Assembly: GCF_002003665.1 (NCBI RefSeq)
Contig: NZ_JATM01000001.1
Coordinates: 372,001 to 436,000 of the forward strand
Direction: 5' to 3'
Source: Bombella intestini
Lineage (GTDB): Bacteria > Pseudomonadota > Alphaproteobacteria > Acetobacterales > Acetobacteraceae
Length of the DNA stretch: 64,000 bases
Shown here piece by piece: positions 11,147 through 19,265 of this stretch (position 1 is its first letter; every line of letters begins with the position of its first letter). The translations under genes were made by a program, and so were the position numbers. A model generated the notes under the pieces. That model did no database searches and was not told the origin of the DNA. It was given only the letters and a program-made list of their open reading frames with translations.

Positions 11147-12342
11147 GTGCCGGAATTTTTGACAAATATGCCACTCTGAAGGGAAACTATGACTCCCTGA
11201 TGGCTACAAGCCCGAGAAACCCTTTCGGTGTTGTGATAGAACGTCCCCTTTCAGCTACGGTAGGCATTATTGAAGGACGGGAGACGCTCCTCTTCGGGAC
11301 CAATAACTATCTGGGCCTCAGTCAGTCCACAACGGCGCAGGATGCAGCCATCCATACAGCAAAAACCATGGGGGTCGGGACAACAGGGTCCCGTATTGCC
11401 AATGGTACGTTTGGCCTGCATCAGAAACTAGAAAAAGCTCTAGCCACCGTCTTTAGAAAAAAACACGCCATGGTTTTTTCGACGGGCTACCAAGCTAATC
11501 TAGGGACGATTTCAGCCCTTGTGAACAAGGATGATATTCTCTTCCTTGACGCTGACAGTCATGCTTCCATTTATGATGGAGCTCGCCTTTCCGGTGCACA
11601 GGTCATCCGTTTCCGTCACAATGATCCAGCTGATCTGGAAAAACGTGTCGCTAGAACGGACAAAACGACCGGGGCTCGCCTGATCATCGCTGAAGGTATC
11701 TACTCCATGACGGGGAATATCGCTCCCCTCAAGGATTTTGTGGAAGTCAAGAAACGTCACAACATTCCTCTCATGGTTGATGAGGCTCATTCCTTTGGTG
11801 TACTGGGCGATCATGGTCGTGGCGTTGCAGAGATGCAGGGATGTGAGGATGACATTGACTTCATTGTCGGTACATTCTCTAAATCGCTTGGAACTGTTGG
11901 GGGCTATTGCGTAACAGATCATGATGAGATTGATCTCATGCGCCTTTGCTCCCGCCCTTATATGTTCACGGCCTCCCTACCGCCTGAAATCATTGCAGCA
12001 ACTTTAGCTGCGCTGGAGGAGGTTAAAAATCGCCCTGAGCTGCGTCAAAAACTTCAGGAGAATGCGGCTCGTCTACATCAAGGCTTTAAATCAGTCGGGC
12101 TGAATACGAGTAACTTCATTTCCCCTGTGATCGCCGTTACTCTGGAAGACATTCCACAGGCCATTACCTTTTGGAATGCCCTTCTAGATGCCGGGGTTTA
12201 TGTCAATCTTTCTCTACCCCCGGCAACTCCCGACAATAGACCGCTGCTGCGCTGTTCTGTTATGGCGGCACACTCCGCCACCGAAATTGATCGGGCAGTA
12301 GAAACCTTCGGCACAATTGCCAAAGAACTAAAAATCGTCTGA
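11143..12342 (+). CDS. spt: serine palmitoyltransferase (alpha-oxoamine synthase family)
   Basis: A PLP enzyme predicted to condense L-serine with an acyl thioester to give 3-ketosphinganine, the first sphingoid intermediate. It has 399 residues. The PLP lysine is Lys247 in GTFSKSLGTVGGY; other family landmarks are TNNYLGL, GTTGSRIANGT, DADSHASIYDG and VDEAHSFGVLG. Related alpha-oxoamine synthases (KBL, BioF, HemA) share these motifs. The SPT call rests on the overlapping ACP, the upstream acyl ligase and the downstream lipid genes. The predicted soluble homodimer fits bacterial SPTs. A terminator follows at 12357-12391. Confidence 0.9.
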   Translation: MSAGIFDKYATLKGNYDSLMATSPRNPFGVVIERPLSATVGIIEGRETLLFGTNNYLGLSQSTTAQDAAIHTAKTMGVGTTGSRIANGTFGLHQKLEKALATVFRKKHAMVFSTGYQANLGTISALVNKDDILFLDADSHASIYDGARLSGAQVIRFRHNDPADLEKRVARTDKTTGARLIIAEGIYSMTGNIAPLKDFVEVKKRHNIPLMVDEAHSFGVLGDHGRGVAEMQGCEDDIDFIVGTFSKSLGTVGGYCVTDHDEIDLMRLCSRPYMFTASLPPEIIAATLAALEEVKNRPELRQKLQENAARLHQGFKSVGLNTSNFISPVIAVTLEDIPQAITFWNALLDAGVYVNLSLPPATPDNRPLLRCSVMAAHSATEIDRAVETFGTIAKELKIV

Positions 12343-12356
12343 GTTTTTGGACAAAT

Positions 12357-12391
12357 AAAAGCCTCTGGAAAATAATCTTCCAGAGGCTTTT
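12357..12391. terminator. bidirectional intrinsic terminator between spt and the convergent nucleotidyltransferase-like gene
   Basis: A strong hairpin with GCCTCTGGAA and TTCCAGAGGC arms is flanked by an A-run on the left and TTTT on the right. It can end transcription from spt (plus) and from the convergent gene ending at 12415 (minus). Confidence 0.85.
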
Positions 12392-12414
12392 CTATTGCTC
12401 AATCGTCCAGAAGG

Positions 12415-13359
12415 TTAGTGTTGCATTTTCCTAGACCGCACATGCCGGGTTCTCCATAAGAAGAGCGGAAGGGTGAGGAGCGGATGCCTCTTCTCAAAAG
12501 CCGATACATGGATAGCTTTGCCAGTATGGCGCTGTATCTTCCATAAAAGATACGCCACACCATCTCTAAACGTAAACGCCGCCTTGATAAGACGGGCTAT
12601 GTTCAGAGGCTTTCCAAAAGTATGCACTTTTCTCCAGTTCCTTGAGGCCTTACTCCGAGCAGATTCAGTAAGCTGAGGGTATAACACCCCTCCTTCACTG
12701 CGATAACTCAGAGAGGCCCTGCGCCAAGCCGCTTTTAGAAGAGCTCCGTAACGCTCTTCTTTTCCAGCCAAAAGGTTGTGGCTGCGTCCCTTCTTTTCCA
12801 CACGCAACTCTGCGGCATAGGTATGGGCAAACAGATTGTGCCAATATTGTGCTGCCCCGCCTTCTTCAGGCCCTAGAAGGGCAGCCCAACAGGAAGCTGT
12901 AATCACACATTGACTAATCGCCTGCAAAAGATGATCGGCACTTGCTCCATCCCGTACCCAAACCATACGAACAGGCTGGCAGAAACGGGCCCATATAGTC
13001 GTATCCAATGTAAAAAGTGTGCTTCGCCCCAGGAATTGCTTAAGAGATAAAAAAGCTACCTTAGCCCGTAAGGTCGTCCCTCCCTCTGTTTTATGCTCCA
13101 TATAATAGACATTGGGAGGAAGCAGACGATTAGCCATGCGAGCCAGAACACTGCCTCCCAGACTCTCTGGTCGGTCGGTAATGACATAAAAATCAATTAT
13201 GCCCTCAGGATCTACATCACGAAGAACTGAGCCGTAAAACAGGATACCCAACGGCTGCCTATCTAACCTACCAGCAATAGACTCTGCGAACTGTGCGACT
13301 TCCTCAGGAATAGCCGTTGTCAGCTCATCGATCAGTGTCTCTCTAATGATGTCAGACAT
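12415..13359 (-). CDS. nucleotidyltransferase-like protein of the sphingolipid locus
   Basis: A 314-residue protein with a pol-beta-type nucleotidyltransferase start: Gly43-Ser44 in FYGSVLRD, then GIIDFYVI where a canonical enzyme has S-D-x-D. Only the second aspartate (Asp56) is kept and the first is isoleucine, so activity is uncertain. The rest has no motif I recognise and ends in a basic tail. The ATG at 13359 is used; the longer reading starts with TTG. It overlaps the kinase gene by 8 nt, so the pair is one unit. Its placement suggests a role in sphingolipid head-group chemistry (inference). Confidence 0.6.
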   Translation of the reverse strand: MSDIIRETLIDELTTAIPEEVAQFAESIAGRLDRQPLGILFYGSVLRDVDPEGIIDFYVITDRPESLGGSVLARMANRLLPPNVYYMEHKTEGGTTLRAKVAFLSLKQFLGRSTLFTLDTTIWARFCQPVRMVWVRDGASADHLLQAISQCVITASCWAALLGPEEGGAAQYWHNLFAHTYAAELRVEKKGRSHNLLAGKEERYGALLKAAWRRASLSYRSEGGVLYPQLTESARSKASRNWRKVHTFGKPLNIARLIKAAFTFRDGVAYLLWKIQRHTGKAIHVSAFEKRHPLLTLPLFLWRTRHVRSRKMQH

Positions 13360-14338
13360 GCACAAACCGGAAAGCCGGCCCCTCTTCCAACATCAGCCGT
13401 CCACTAGCAGATGCCGGGAAAACCTCACCATCCAAGACAAAATCGCTATCCGTCTCAAGCTGCATCTCCTGCACGGTTGCACTTACATAATCCTCATGCG
13501 ACCGCAGCCATTCTGGTGCCCGCCCCCTCAAAAGATTAAAGCAAGCCCTTGGCAGAGCTTTCGGAAATGCATGAGCATCAAGAAAATGGAACCCACTTCC
13601 GCCATTCCCTGTGCTCCAGAATGGCCAAATGCCGTGAGAAAGTTTTTCAAGCGCTGTTACCATGAACAGAAAACTGCGCCCGTCTCTACTCTCTCGAGGA
13701 AGATCTTTCCCCTGTGCCGACCAAGATAGTCTGTCCCCCTTCATCCATGAGTGACGACTTCGGCGAAAAAGAAGACTCGCCATGCTAGTAAAAAGCGTGA
13801 AAAAAACAGCGAGATCATGAGGGGCAAATTTCAAAACATTCGGCGAATGGGCAATACGCACCGCCCTAGCATACCCCGTACACCCTCCGAACATGCCCAA
13901 TACTGCAGGCCTTTCTTCATCGGGCCATGACAACCTAATTGGCGCACGGATACAGCTTTTCAAGCCTTCAGGTCGCAAAAGACGGTCAATTGCTGCATCA
14001 CCATGCAAGCCAAATCCAACATCCCCCGCTATGAGGTTGGTGTTACCTGAAGGGAGAATAGCCACAGCCGGCAGAGGGCAGTCGTGATAAATAGCTGCAA
14101 TTGTCGTCAAACAAGCACTAACCGTACCATCTCCGCCGCTAATGACAATCAGATCCACACCCTTGCTCTTCAGTTCAGTCAGATGAGCTGGCAGGTGACT
14201 GTCATTCAGGGAGGAAACACAATAATCTCCCAACTTCTGCCGTGCCATACGCAGGAAATGCCCTTTATCCTGAGCATTTTTGCGACTGTTGGGATTATGT
14301 ATCAGGGCTGGCTGTACAACGTTCTTCAATGTCTGCAT
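13352..14338 (-). CDS. diacylglycerol/sphingosine-kinase-family lipid kinase (candidate ceramide kinase)
   Basis: A 328-residue member of the DAGK catalytic-domain family. The ATP-site motifs are present: NPNSR at 15-19, SGGDGT ending at 72 and LPSGNTNLIAGD at 95-106 (canonical LPxGTxNDFA). These enzymes phosphorylate lipid hydroxyls at the inner membrane. In Caulobacter crescentus a kinase of this family (CpgB) makes ceramide 1-phosphate on the way to anionic ceramide phosphoglycerate. Here the gene sits back to back with spt and a lipid-export-like operon, so ceramide or a sphingoid base is the likely substrate (inference). A diacylglycerol kinase is the main alternative. Confidence 0.8.
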   Translation of the reverse strand: MQTLKNVVQPALIHNPNSRKNAQDKGHFLRMARQKLGDYCVSSLNDSHLPAHLTELKSKGVDLIVISGGDGTVSACLTTIAAIYHDCPLPAVAILPSGNTNLIAGDVGFGLHGDAAIDRLLRPEGLKSCIRAPIRLSWPDEERPAVLGMFGGCTGYARAVRIAHSPNVLKFAPHDLAVFFTLFTSMASLLFRRSRHSWMKGDRLSWSAQGKDLPRESRDGRSFLFMVTALEKLSHGIWPFWSTGNGGSGFHFLDAHAFPKALPRACFNLLRGRAPEWLRSHEDYVSATVQEMQLETDSDFVLDGEVFPASASGRLMLEEGPAFRFVHV

Positions 14339-14483
14339 CTATCTACCACACATCCGCCCAGAAACATAAAAATGCCAGACTGTTTCCCAAGCTGGCCGAA
14401 CTCCTTTAACATGGCTATGCTAAGGGGGCCAGCAAGGAGTTATCCTCCTGATAGATCGCCCCCGTCATGGATATGGTGCCATA
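14339..14483. promoter_or_regulatory. divergent promoter region with a 7-bp inverted repeat
   Basis: This gap separates the minus-strand lipid kinase from the plus-strand metallophosphoesterase operon and must carry both promoters. It contains the inverted repeat GCTGGCC (14391-14397) and GGCCAGC (14427-14433). A second complementary pair, CTCCTT (14401-14406) and AAGGAG (14434-14439), interleaves with the first, so alternative pairings are possible. Promoter boxes cannot be assigned with confidence. Confidence 0.4.
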
Positions 14484-15401
14484 ATGCTTTCCGACCCGTC
14501 CGCCACTTCAGCTCACCGGCGTGACTCTTCTGTCTGTCTAGCCCATATGTCAGACCCGCATCTGCCTCCTCCCAGCATCGCATGGTCTGCTTTTCTCAAC
14601 AAACGTCTGCTTAGCCGCATTCTCTGGCTCAGTAAAAGACGTCATGTTCTACGCCCCTCCATCACAGCTGAACTGCTTGCAAACGTCGCATCCCATAAGG
14701 AACTTTCTGGACTACTGATCAGTGGAGACATCACCAATTTCGGTACCAAGGAAGAATACGGTCAAGCAGCTGCATGGCTATCAACTTTACCTCTAACGCC
14801 CGTGGTCGTGCCGGGGAATCACGATTTCATGGCTCCAATCTCTTACGAAAACAGTCTATCCCAATGGGAAAAATGGGCGGACAGTTCTTTCCCATTTGTC
14901 CGTTTTTTCGGAAAAGTTGCCGTTATTGGGCTCAACTCCGCTTTACCAACGCCGCCTTTTACCGCCTATGGCCGTATTGATCGGAAACAACGCCAGAAAT
15001 TAGCAAGGCTCCTTGCGGAATTGGGTGAAGAAGGATACTGCCGGGTTGTCATGATTCATCACCCCCCCCGTAAAGAACTGTTGCCCTATAGAAAATCCCT
15101 TATCAATACACCTGCCGTATCCGATATCTTACGGACGTATGGGGCAGAGCTTGTTCTTCATGGGCACTCCCACGATGCCACTCTGACCACTGTTGAAGGA
15201 ACAGACATTCCTCTTTTAGGGGTCGGAGCCGCAGGCATGGACAGTCAAAACCCTCAGCGTAAAGCATCATGGAATCATCTGACTTTCACCCCTCATCATG
15301 AGGGCTGGCAAATCAAGCTGATGCGCAGGGACCATAAAGGCCATCTTTTTTCTCGCATGGAATGGCTTTCCACCACTCCTGTAAGGCAGATAGTATGTTA
15401 A
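14484..15401 (+). CDS. calcineurin-like metallophosphoesterase of the sphingolipid operon
   Basis: A 305-residue cytoplasmic metallophosphoesterase. The metal-binding motifs appear in order: LAHMSDPHL (DxH), SGDIT (GD), VPGNHDF (GNHD), MIHHPP and LVLHGHSHD (GHxH). It is the first gene of an operon that continues into LptF-like and LptG-like genes; its stop overlaps the LptF-like ATG. Related small enzymes include cyclic phosphodiesterases and LpxH-type UDP-sugar pyrophosphatases. The context suggests it cleaves a phosphate or pyrophosphate bond in lipid head-group assembly, but the substrate is unknown. ATG 14484 leaves about 20 residues before the first motif, which is normal. Confidence 0.8.
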   Translation: MLSDPSATSAHRRDSSVCLAHMSDPHLPPPSIAWSAFLNKRLLSRILWLSKRRHVLRPSITAELLANVASHKELSGLLISGDITNFGTKEEYGQAAAWLSTLPLTPVVVPGNHDFMAPISYENSLSQWEKWADSSFPFVRFFGKVAVIGLNSALPTPPFTAYGRIDRKQRQKLARLLAELGEEGYCRVVMIHHPPRKELLPYRKSLINTPAVSDILRTYGAELVLHGHSHDATLTTVEGTDIPLLGVGAAGMDSQNPQRKASWNHLTFTPHHEGWQIKLMRRDHKGHLFSRMEWLSTTPVRQIVC

Positions 15402-16564
15402 TACGAAGCAACCTGCCAACACTGGACCGTTATTTGCTCCGGCAGATGGTCCCGCCTTTTGCAGTTGCGCTAGGGACCATGCTGGTTACTCTCTTGTTGG
15501 AACGACTACTAACACTGTTCAACCATTTGGCGAGCAGTGGCAGTTCGATTGCAACCCTGATTACACTCCTTAGTGATCTCCTGCCGCATTATATGGGGCT
15601 AGCCCTCCCAGCAGCGCTCTGCATTGCGATCTTCATGACCGTCAATCGGATGAGCGAGCATAATGAAATTGATGTGCTGTGCGCCGCTCACATTTCCCTG
15701 CTGCGTATCAGTCAGCCCTACATCAAAGTTGGCGCCATTCTAGCCGTTCTCAGCTTACTTCTTTATGGCTACATTCAGCCAATCGCTCGCTATGACTACC
15801 GAGAGGGGTTCTACTTCGCCAAACATACAGGCTGGGCTCCCCACCTGCAGTCCGGCATGTTTGCTTCAACATCATCCAGTACGATGCTGACAGCAGATCG
15901 TGTTGATCATGGCGGCTCCCACCTGAAGAACATTTTTATCCGTAACCTAAAAGAGAATGGCAACATCGAGCTGATAACGGCTCCTAGAGGGTTGCTGACC
16001 CTTTCCGAACGAGATCAGGCAACACAACTTGATCTCTGGGATGGGCAAGTCGTCCATCTGAACAAACCGGCCATACCTGACAATCACGCCACCATCATCC
16101 ATTTCGAACATATCGCCCGTGTGATCGAACGCAGTAAAAATCGGCGGAGTTTTCGTTCCAGAGGGGATGATGAACGAGAAATGACCACACCTGAATTGTT
16201 TCAGGCCCTCCGTCATGGATCTCCACGCCTGCCCTATATCGTTCTTCGTTCAGAGATGGATTTCCGCCTAGCACGGGCTATCGGCATCATGTTCATTCCC
16301 CTACTAGCCATCGCCTTTGCTATTGGGAGAAAACGGCGGAAATCTGTAATTGGACAGATTACGCTCGCCCTCATTCTGGTTGGTTTTAATGAGGTACTTC
16401 TGTTCGGACACAGTATGGCATCTAGCGGAAAAATGTCTGTCTGGCTGGCAATCTGGGTACCCGAAACCCTTTTTTGCCTTGGGTGCACAGCCGCCCTGCT
16501 CGCACGCTCCCAAGTTTCTTGGCGTAACAGAAAGCCGACCTTACTGAACAAGGCATCTTCATGA
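15395..16564 (+). CDS. LptF-family permease (paralog in sphingolipid operon)
   Basis: A 389-residue inner-membrane protein of the LptF/LptG (YjgP/YjgQ) family. It starts with LDRYLLRQMV, has three N-terminal helices with a cytoplasmic coupling region (RMSEHNEIDVLCAAHISLLRI), then a periplasmic beta-jellyroll domain, then three C-terminal helices. In the LPS system such permeases form the channel that hands lipid from LptB2FG to LptC. Here it is embedded between a phosphoesterase and a fatty acid hydroxylase, which suggests a sphingolipid cargo (inference). ATG 15395 overlaps the upstream stop; an in-frame ATG at 15362 is less likely. Confidence 0.85.
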   Translation: MLIRSNLPTLDRYLLRQMVPPFAVALGTMLVTLLLERLLTLFNHLASSGSSIATLITLLSDLLPHYMGLALPAALCIAIFMTVNRMSEHNEIDVLCAAHISLLRISQPYIKVGAILAVLSLLLYGYIQPIARYDYREGFYFAKHTGWAPHLQSGMFASTSSSTMLTADRVDHGGSHLKNIFIRNLKENGNIELITAPRGLLTLSERDQATQLDLWDGQVVHLNKPAIPDNHATIIHFEHIARVIERSKNRRSFRSRGDDEREMTTPELFQALRHGSPRLPYIVLRSEMDFRLARAIGIMFIPLLAIAFAIGRKRRKSVIGQITLALILVGFNEVLLFGHSMASSGKMSVWLAIWVPETLFCLGCTAALLARSQVSWRNRKPTLLNKASS

Positions 16565-17661
16565 GTTCTCCACTGGCAACACCAACCCTCCTGAAGATCT
16601 TTCTTAAACCGCTTCTTAGTAAAATTTTGCTCTGCTGCGGTGTTCTAACGGCCCTTCTTGAAATTCTGGCCCTGCTAGATGATGCCTCTACTATTCTGGA
16701 CCGACATTTAGGGATCAACGGGCTATTCAAATATATAGGCCTGCACCTGCCAACACTTATGGTAGAAATCATGCCTCTGTCTGTCATGATCGGTGGCTTG
16801 TTTACTCTTCTACAGATGGCTCTTTCCAGCGAGATTGCCGTATTAAGGGCTGCTGGCCTTTCTACCCTCAACATGTTCCGGTACCTTCTACCCATTCCTC
16901 TACTACTCGGTCTTATGTGCATGGTAGTGCAGTTATGGGCCGTCCCCCCCTGTGAACAGGAACTAAACCGTTGGTGGAATGAAGGGGCAACTCAAGCTAA
17001 TGCAACAGATGATCTACACAGTCTATGGTTCCGTCTCGGGCAGGACATCATTCACGTCGGCACCATCAGCCATGGTGGACGCTCCCTTACCGAAGTCATT
17101 TTTTACCACCGTCAGTTAGAGACCGGAAACCTGATTGGCAGCCAATACTTTAAGCACCTAACCTATGAAAATGGACAATGGGTCAATCATGGCGAGGCCA
17201 GACAGCTTGTCATTCTCAAAGAACAAACCCAGGCGCAACTCAACAGTGAGGCAGCCCCCCCCATCCTAAAAGCCACTCCGCAGGAAATCATCAATATGAC
17301 ACTGCAGGGTGTCTATTATACGCCACATCAATTCTGGAAAATTTTCTCGGGGAAAGCGCCTTCCAATTTACCTAGGTCAAATTATTTGATGGCACTATGT
17401 GCCATACTTATGCTGCCGGTACAGATGGCTGTGATGCTTCTCATCACTCTACCCATCACCTATATTCCGCCCCGTGCGGGATTGCGGAACCCACTGCCGG
17501 TGTATGTCATGGCGGCTGGTCTGGGAGTGGTCATTCTCCAGGGGATGATTTCAGCTCTGGGAAATTCAGGTTCCCTTCCCATATTAATCGCTATAAGTTC
17601 AGGCCAGATCGTGGCAGCCCTGTTTGGTCTGGCATGGATACTGCGGATGGAGGAAAAATGA
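16561..17661 (+). CDS. LptG-family permease (paralog in sphingolipid operon)
   Basis: A 366-residue partner of the preceding gene, coupled through an ATGA overlap. It shows the same architecture: N-terminal helices with LPTLMVEIMPLSVMIGGLFTL, a coupling segment (SSEIAVLRAAGLSTLNMFRYL, given only to locate it), a periplasmic domain from about residue 105 to 265, and three C-terminal helices. A heterodimer with the LptF-like protein is expected. No LptB-like ATPase, LptA or LptC gene is nearby, so if it acts in export it must borrow LptB or have a distant partner. Whether these are the cell's only LptFG cannot be told from this window. Confidence 0.85.
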   Translation: MSSPLATPTLLKIFLKPLLSKILLCCGVLTALLEILALLDDASTILDRHLGINGLFKYIGLHLPTLMVEIMPLSVMIGGLFTLLQMALSSEIAVLRAAGLSTLNMFRYLLPIPLLLGLMCMVVQLWAVPPCEQELNRWWNEGATQANATDDLHSLWFRLGQDIIHVGTISHGGRSLTEVIFYHRQLETGNLIGSQYFKHLTYENGQWVNHGEARQLVILKEQTQAQLNSEAAPPILKATPQEIINMTLQGVYYTPHQFWKIFSGKAPSNLPRSNYLMALCAILMLPVQMAVMLLITLPITYIPPRAGLRNPLPVYVMAAGLGVVILQGMISALGNSGSLPILIAISSGQIVAALFGLAWILRMEEK

Positions 17662-18464
17662 GTACGTTCAAACAATTTTTCCAAGGCACAACTCTGATGC
17701 AAAAAGGCAGGAGTTATGACTTGGGAAAAATGAATCTTTCGCAGTTATGGGCGGCTTACCTCACTTACCCGACGATCCTGCTGTATTTTGCTCTGATCAT
17801 TGGTACAGCCGTGCTCAGCCTGTACCTGCATCATAGCTGGTGGGGGGTCATCATCCCCATCCCTGTCATCATCGCTGTGTATCCAACAGCTTGGTACATC
17901 ATTCACCGTTACATCTTGCATGGGCGTTGGTTCTATCGGAACCCGATCACAGCCTCCATGTGGAAACGCATCCATTTTGATCATCATCAAGATCCCCATC
18001 TTCTAGAAGTGCTATTCGGGTCACCGTTGAACACTGTTCCAACCATGATGGTCATCACCATGCCCATAGGCTGGCTGATCGGTGGCTGGGGTGGTGCCTT
18101 TTCTGCACTCTCCACGGCTCTGGTCATGACCTGCATCTATGAGTTCTTCCATTGTATCCAGCATTTGGCATACAAACCTCGCTGGCAGTGGGTTGTGTAT
18201 ATCAAGCAGCTTCATGTCCTACATCATTTCCACGATGAAGATGGCAATTACGGTATTACCAACTATCTGCCGGACCGGCTAATGGGCACCTTCTATCGTT
18301 CCGCCAAGGAACGTCCCCGTAGCCCGTATGTCTTCAATTTGGGCTATACGGTAGAAGAAGCAGAACGTTATCCCTGGGTTATGCGGCGGACTGGTGCTCC
18401 GCCTCGTGATCGGCCCGATCCTGCCCGTGCACCTAAAAACGAAGAGCTTTCCAAGAGCGCATGA
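17658..18464 (+). CDS. fatty acid hydroxylase / sterol desaturase superfamily enzyme
   Basis: A 268-residue integral membrane di-iron enzyme with the eight-histidine pattern: His83 and His88 (HRYILH), His106/109/110 (HFDHH), His165 and His169 (HCIQH), His186/189/190 (HVLHH). Two hydrophobic hairpins lie at about 37-80 and 122-165. The superfamily includes sphingolipid C4-hydroxylases and ceramide fatty-acid 2-hydroxylases, so hydroxylation of a sphingoid base or ceramide acyl chain is the natural guess here. The start is the ATG at 17658, which overlaps the LptG-like stop (ATGA); a longer upstream reading lies inside lptG and is rejected. Confidence 0.85.
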   Translation: MSTFKQFFQGTTLMQKGRSYDLGKMNLSQLWAAYLTYPTILLYFALIIGTAVLSLYLHHSWWGVIIPIPVIIAVYPTAWYIIHRYILHGRWFYRNPITASMWKRIHFDHHQDPHLLEVLFGSPLNTVPTMMVITMPIGWLIGGWGGAFSALSTALVMTCIYEFFHCIQHLAYKPRWQWVVYIKQLHVLHHFHDEDGNYGITNYLPDRLMGTFYRSAKERPRSPYVFNLGYTVEEAERYPWVMRRTGAPPRDRPDPARAPKNEELSKSA

Positions 18465-19216
18465 GTATTTCGGTACTGATCCTCGCTGGGTCACGGGATG
18501 GTGAACGTGACCCGCTAGCACGTATGGGCAATGTATCTCATAAAGCACTTTTGCCCATTCAGAATATCCCCATGATCGAACGTGTTCTCCATACGCTGGA
18601 ACAAGTTCCCGAAATTGGGCGAATATGGGTGAGTATCGAGCAGCCTGACCTGCTGGCGTATTTAAAGGATCGCATCACCCTCTTACAGGCTGCCCGCTCT
18701 CCGAGTGAGAGTGTCGCTCAAGCGCTCGACCTTATCGGTACCCCCTGCCTCGTCACTACAGCAGACCATGCCCTACTCCGCCCTGAGTGGGTTACGGAGT
18801 TTCTCACAAAAAGTCAGAAAGCTGATGTCGATCTGACCGCAGCTATCGCCCTGAAAAGCACCATTTTACGAGACATACCCCAAACAAAACGAACCTATAT
18901 TCGTCTTTCAGACATGCATTTCTCGGGATGTAACCTTTTCTGGATGGCATCTCCCCGATCCAAAGCGGTTGTCACGCTTTGGCAGCATCTTCAGCGTTAT
19001 CGGAAGAAACCTCTCCGTATGGCTATGATATTGGGCCTGCCCATTATTCTGCGCACTCTTACCCGCACACTCAGTTCCAAACGACTTGAGCGGCGTATCC
19101 ATACCCTCACGGGTGCTAAGATACAGCTCATTCCTCTTTCCGATGGTCGGGCTGCCGTTGATGTCGATAAACCTGCAGATGCTATCCTCGTAGAGCAACT
19201 ACTTAGTCAAAGTTAA
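18461..19216 (+). CDS. MobA-like NTP transferase
   Basis: A 251-residue protein of the MobA/IspD-type nucleotidyltransferase fold. The N-terminal LILAGSRDGERDPLA carries the NTP-binding loop and Lys28 sits in VSHKALLP; PCLVTTADHALLRP holds the metal-binding aspartate. Relatives transfer CMP, GMP or other nucleotides to sugars, alcohols or inositol phosphate. It is the last gene of the operon (ATGA overlap with the hydroxylase). It may make an activated head group such as a CDP-alcohol for the sphingolipid, but the substrate is unknown. MobA itself is unlikely given the context and a divergent C-terminus. Confidence 0.8.
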   Translation: MSISVLILAGSRDGERDPLARMGNVSHKALLPIQNIPMIERVLHTLEQVPEIGRIWVSIEQPDLLAYLKDRITLLQAARSPSESVAQALDLIGTPCLVTTADHALLRPEWVTEFLTKSQKADVDLTAAIALKSTILRDIPQTKRTYIRLSDMHFSGCNLFWMASPRSKAVVTLWQHLQRYRKKPLRMAMILGLPIILRTLTRTLSSKRLERRIHTLTGAKIQLIPLSDGRAAVDVDKPADAILVEQLLSQS

Positions 19217-19220
19217 AGTA

Positions 19221-19250
19221 CCCATGCTGCCTGTGAACGGACAGCATGGG
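19221..19250. terminator. hairpin between convergent genes
   Basis: Perfect 9-bp arms CCCATGCTG (19221-19229) and CAGCATGGG (19242-19250) stand between the convergent MobA-like gene and the propeller gene. There is no strong U-tract on either side, so it may be a weak terminator or an mRNA 3'-end stabiliser. Confidence 0.5.
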
Positions 19251-19265
19251 GAAAAAGCATATATC

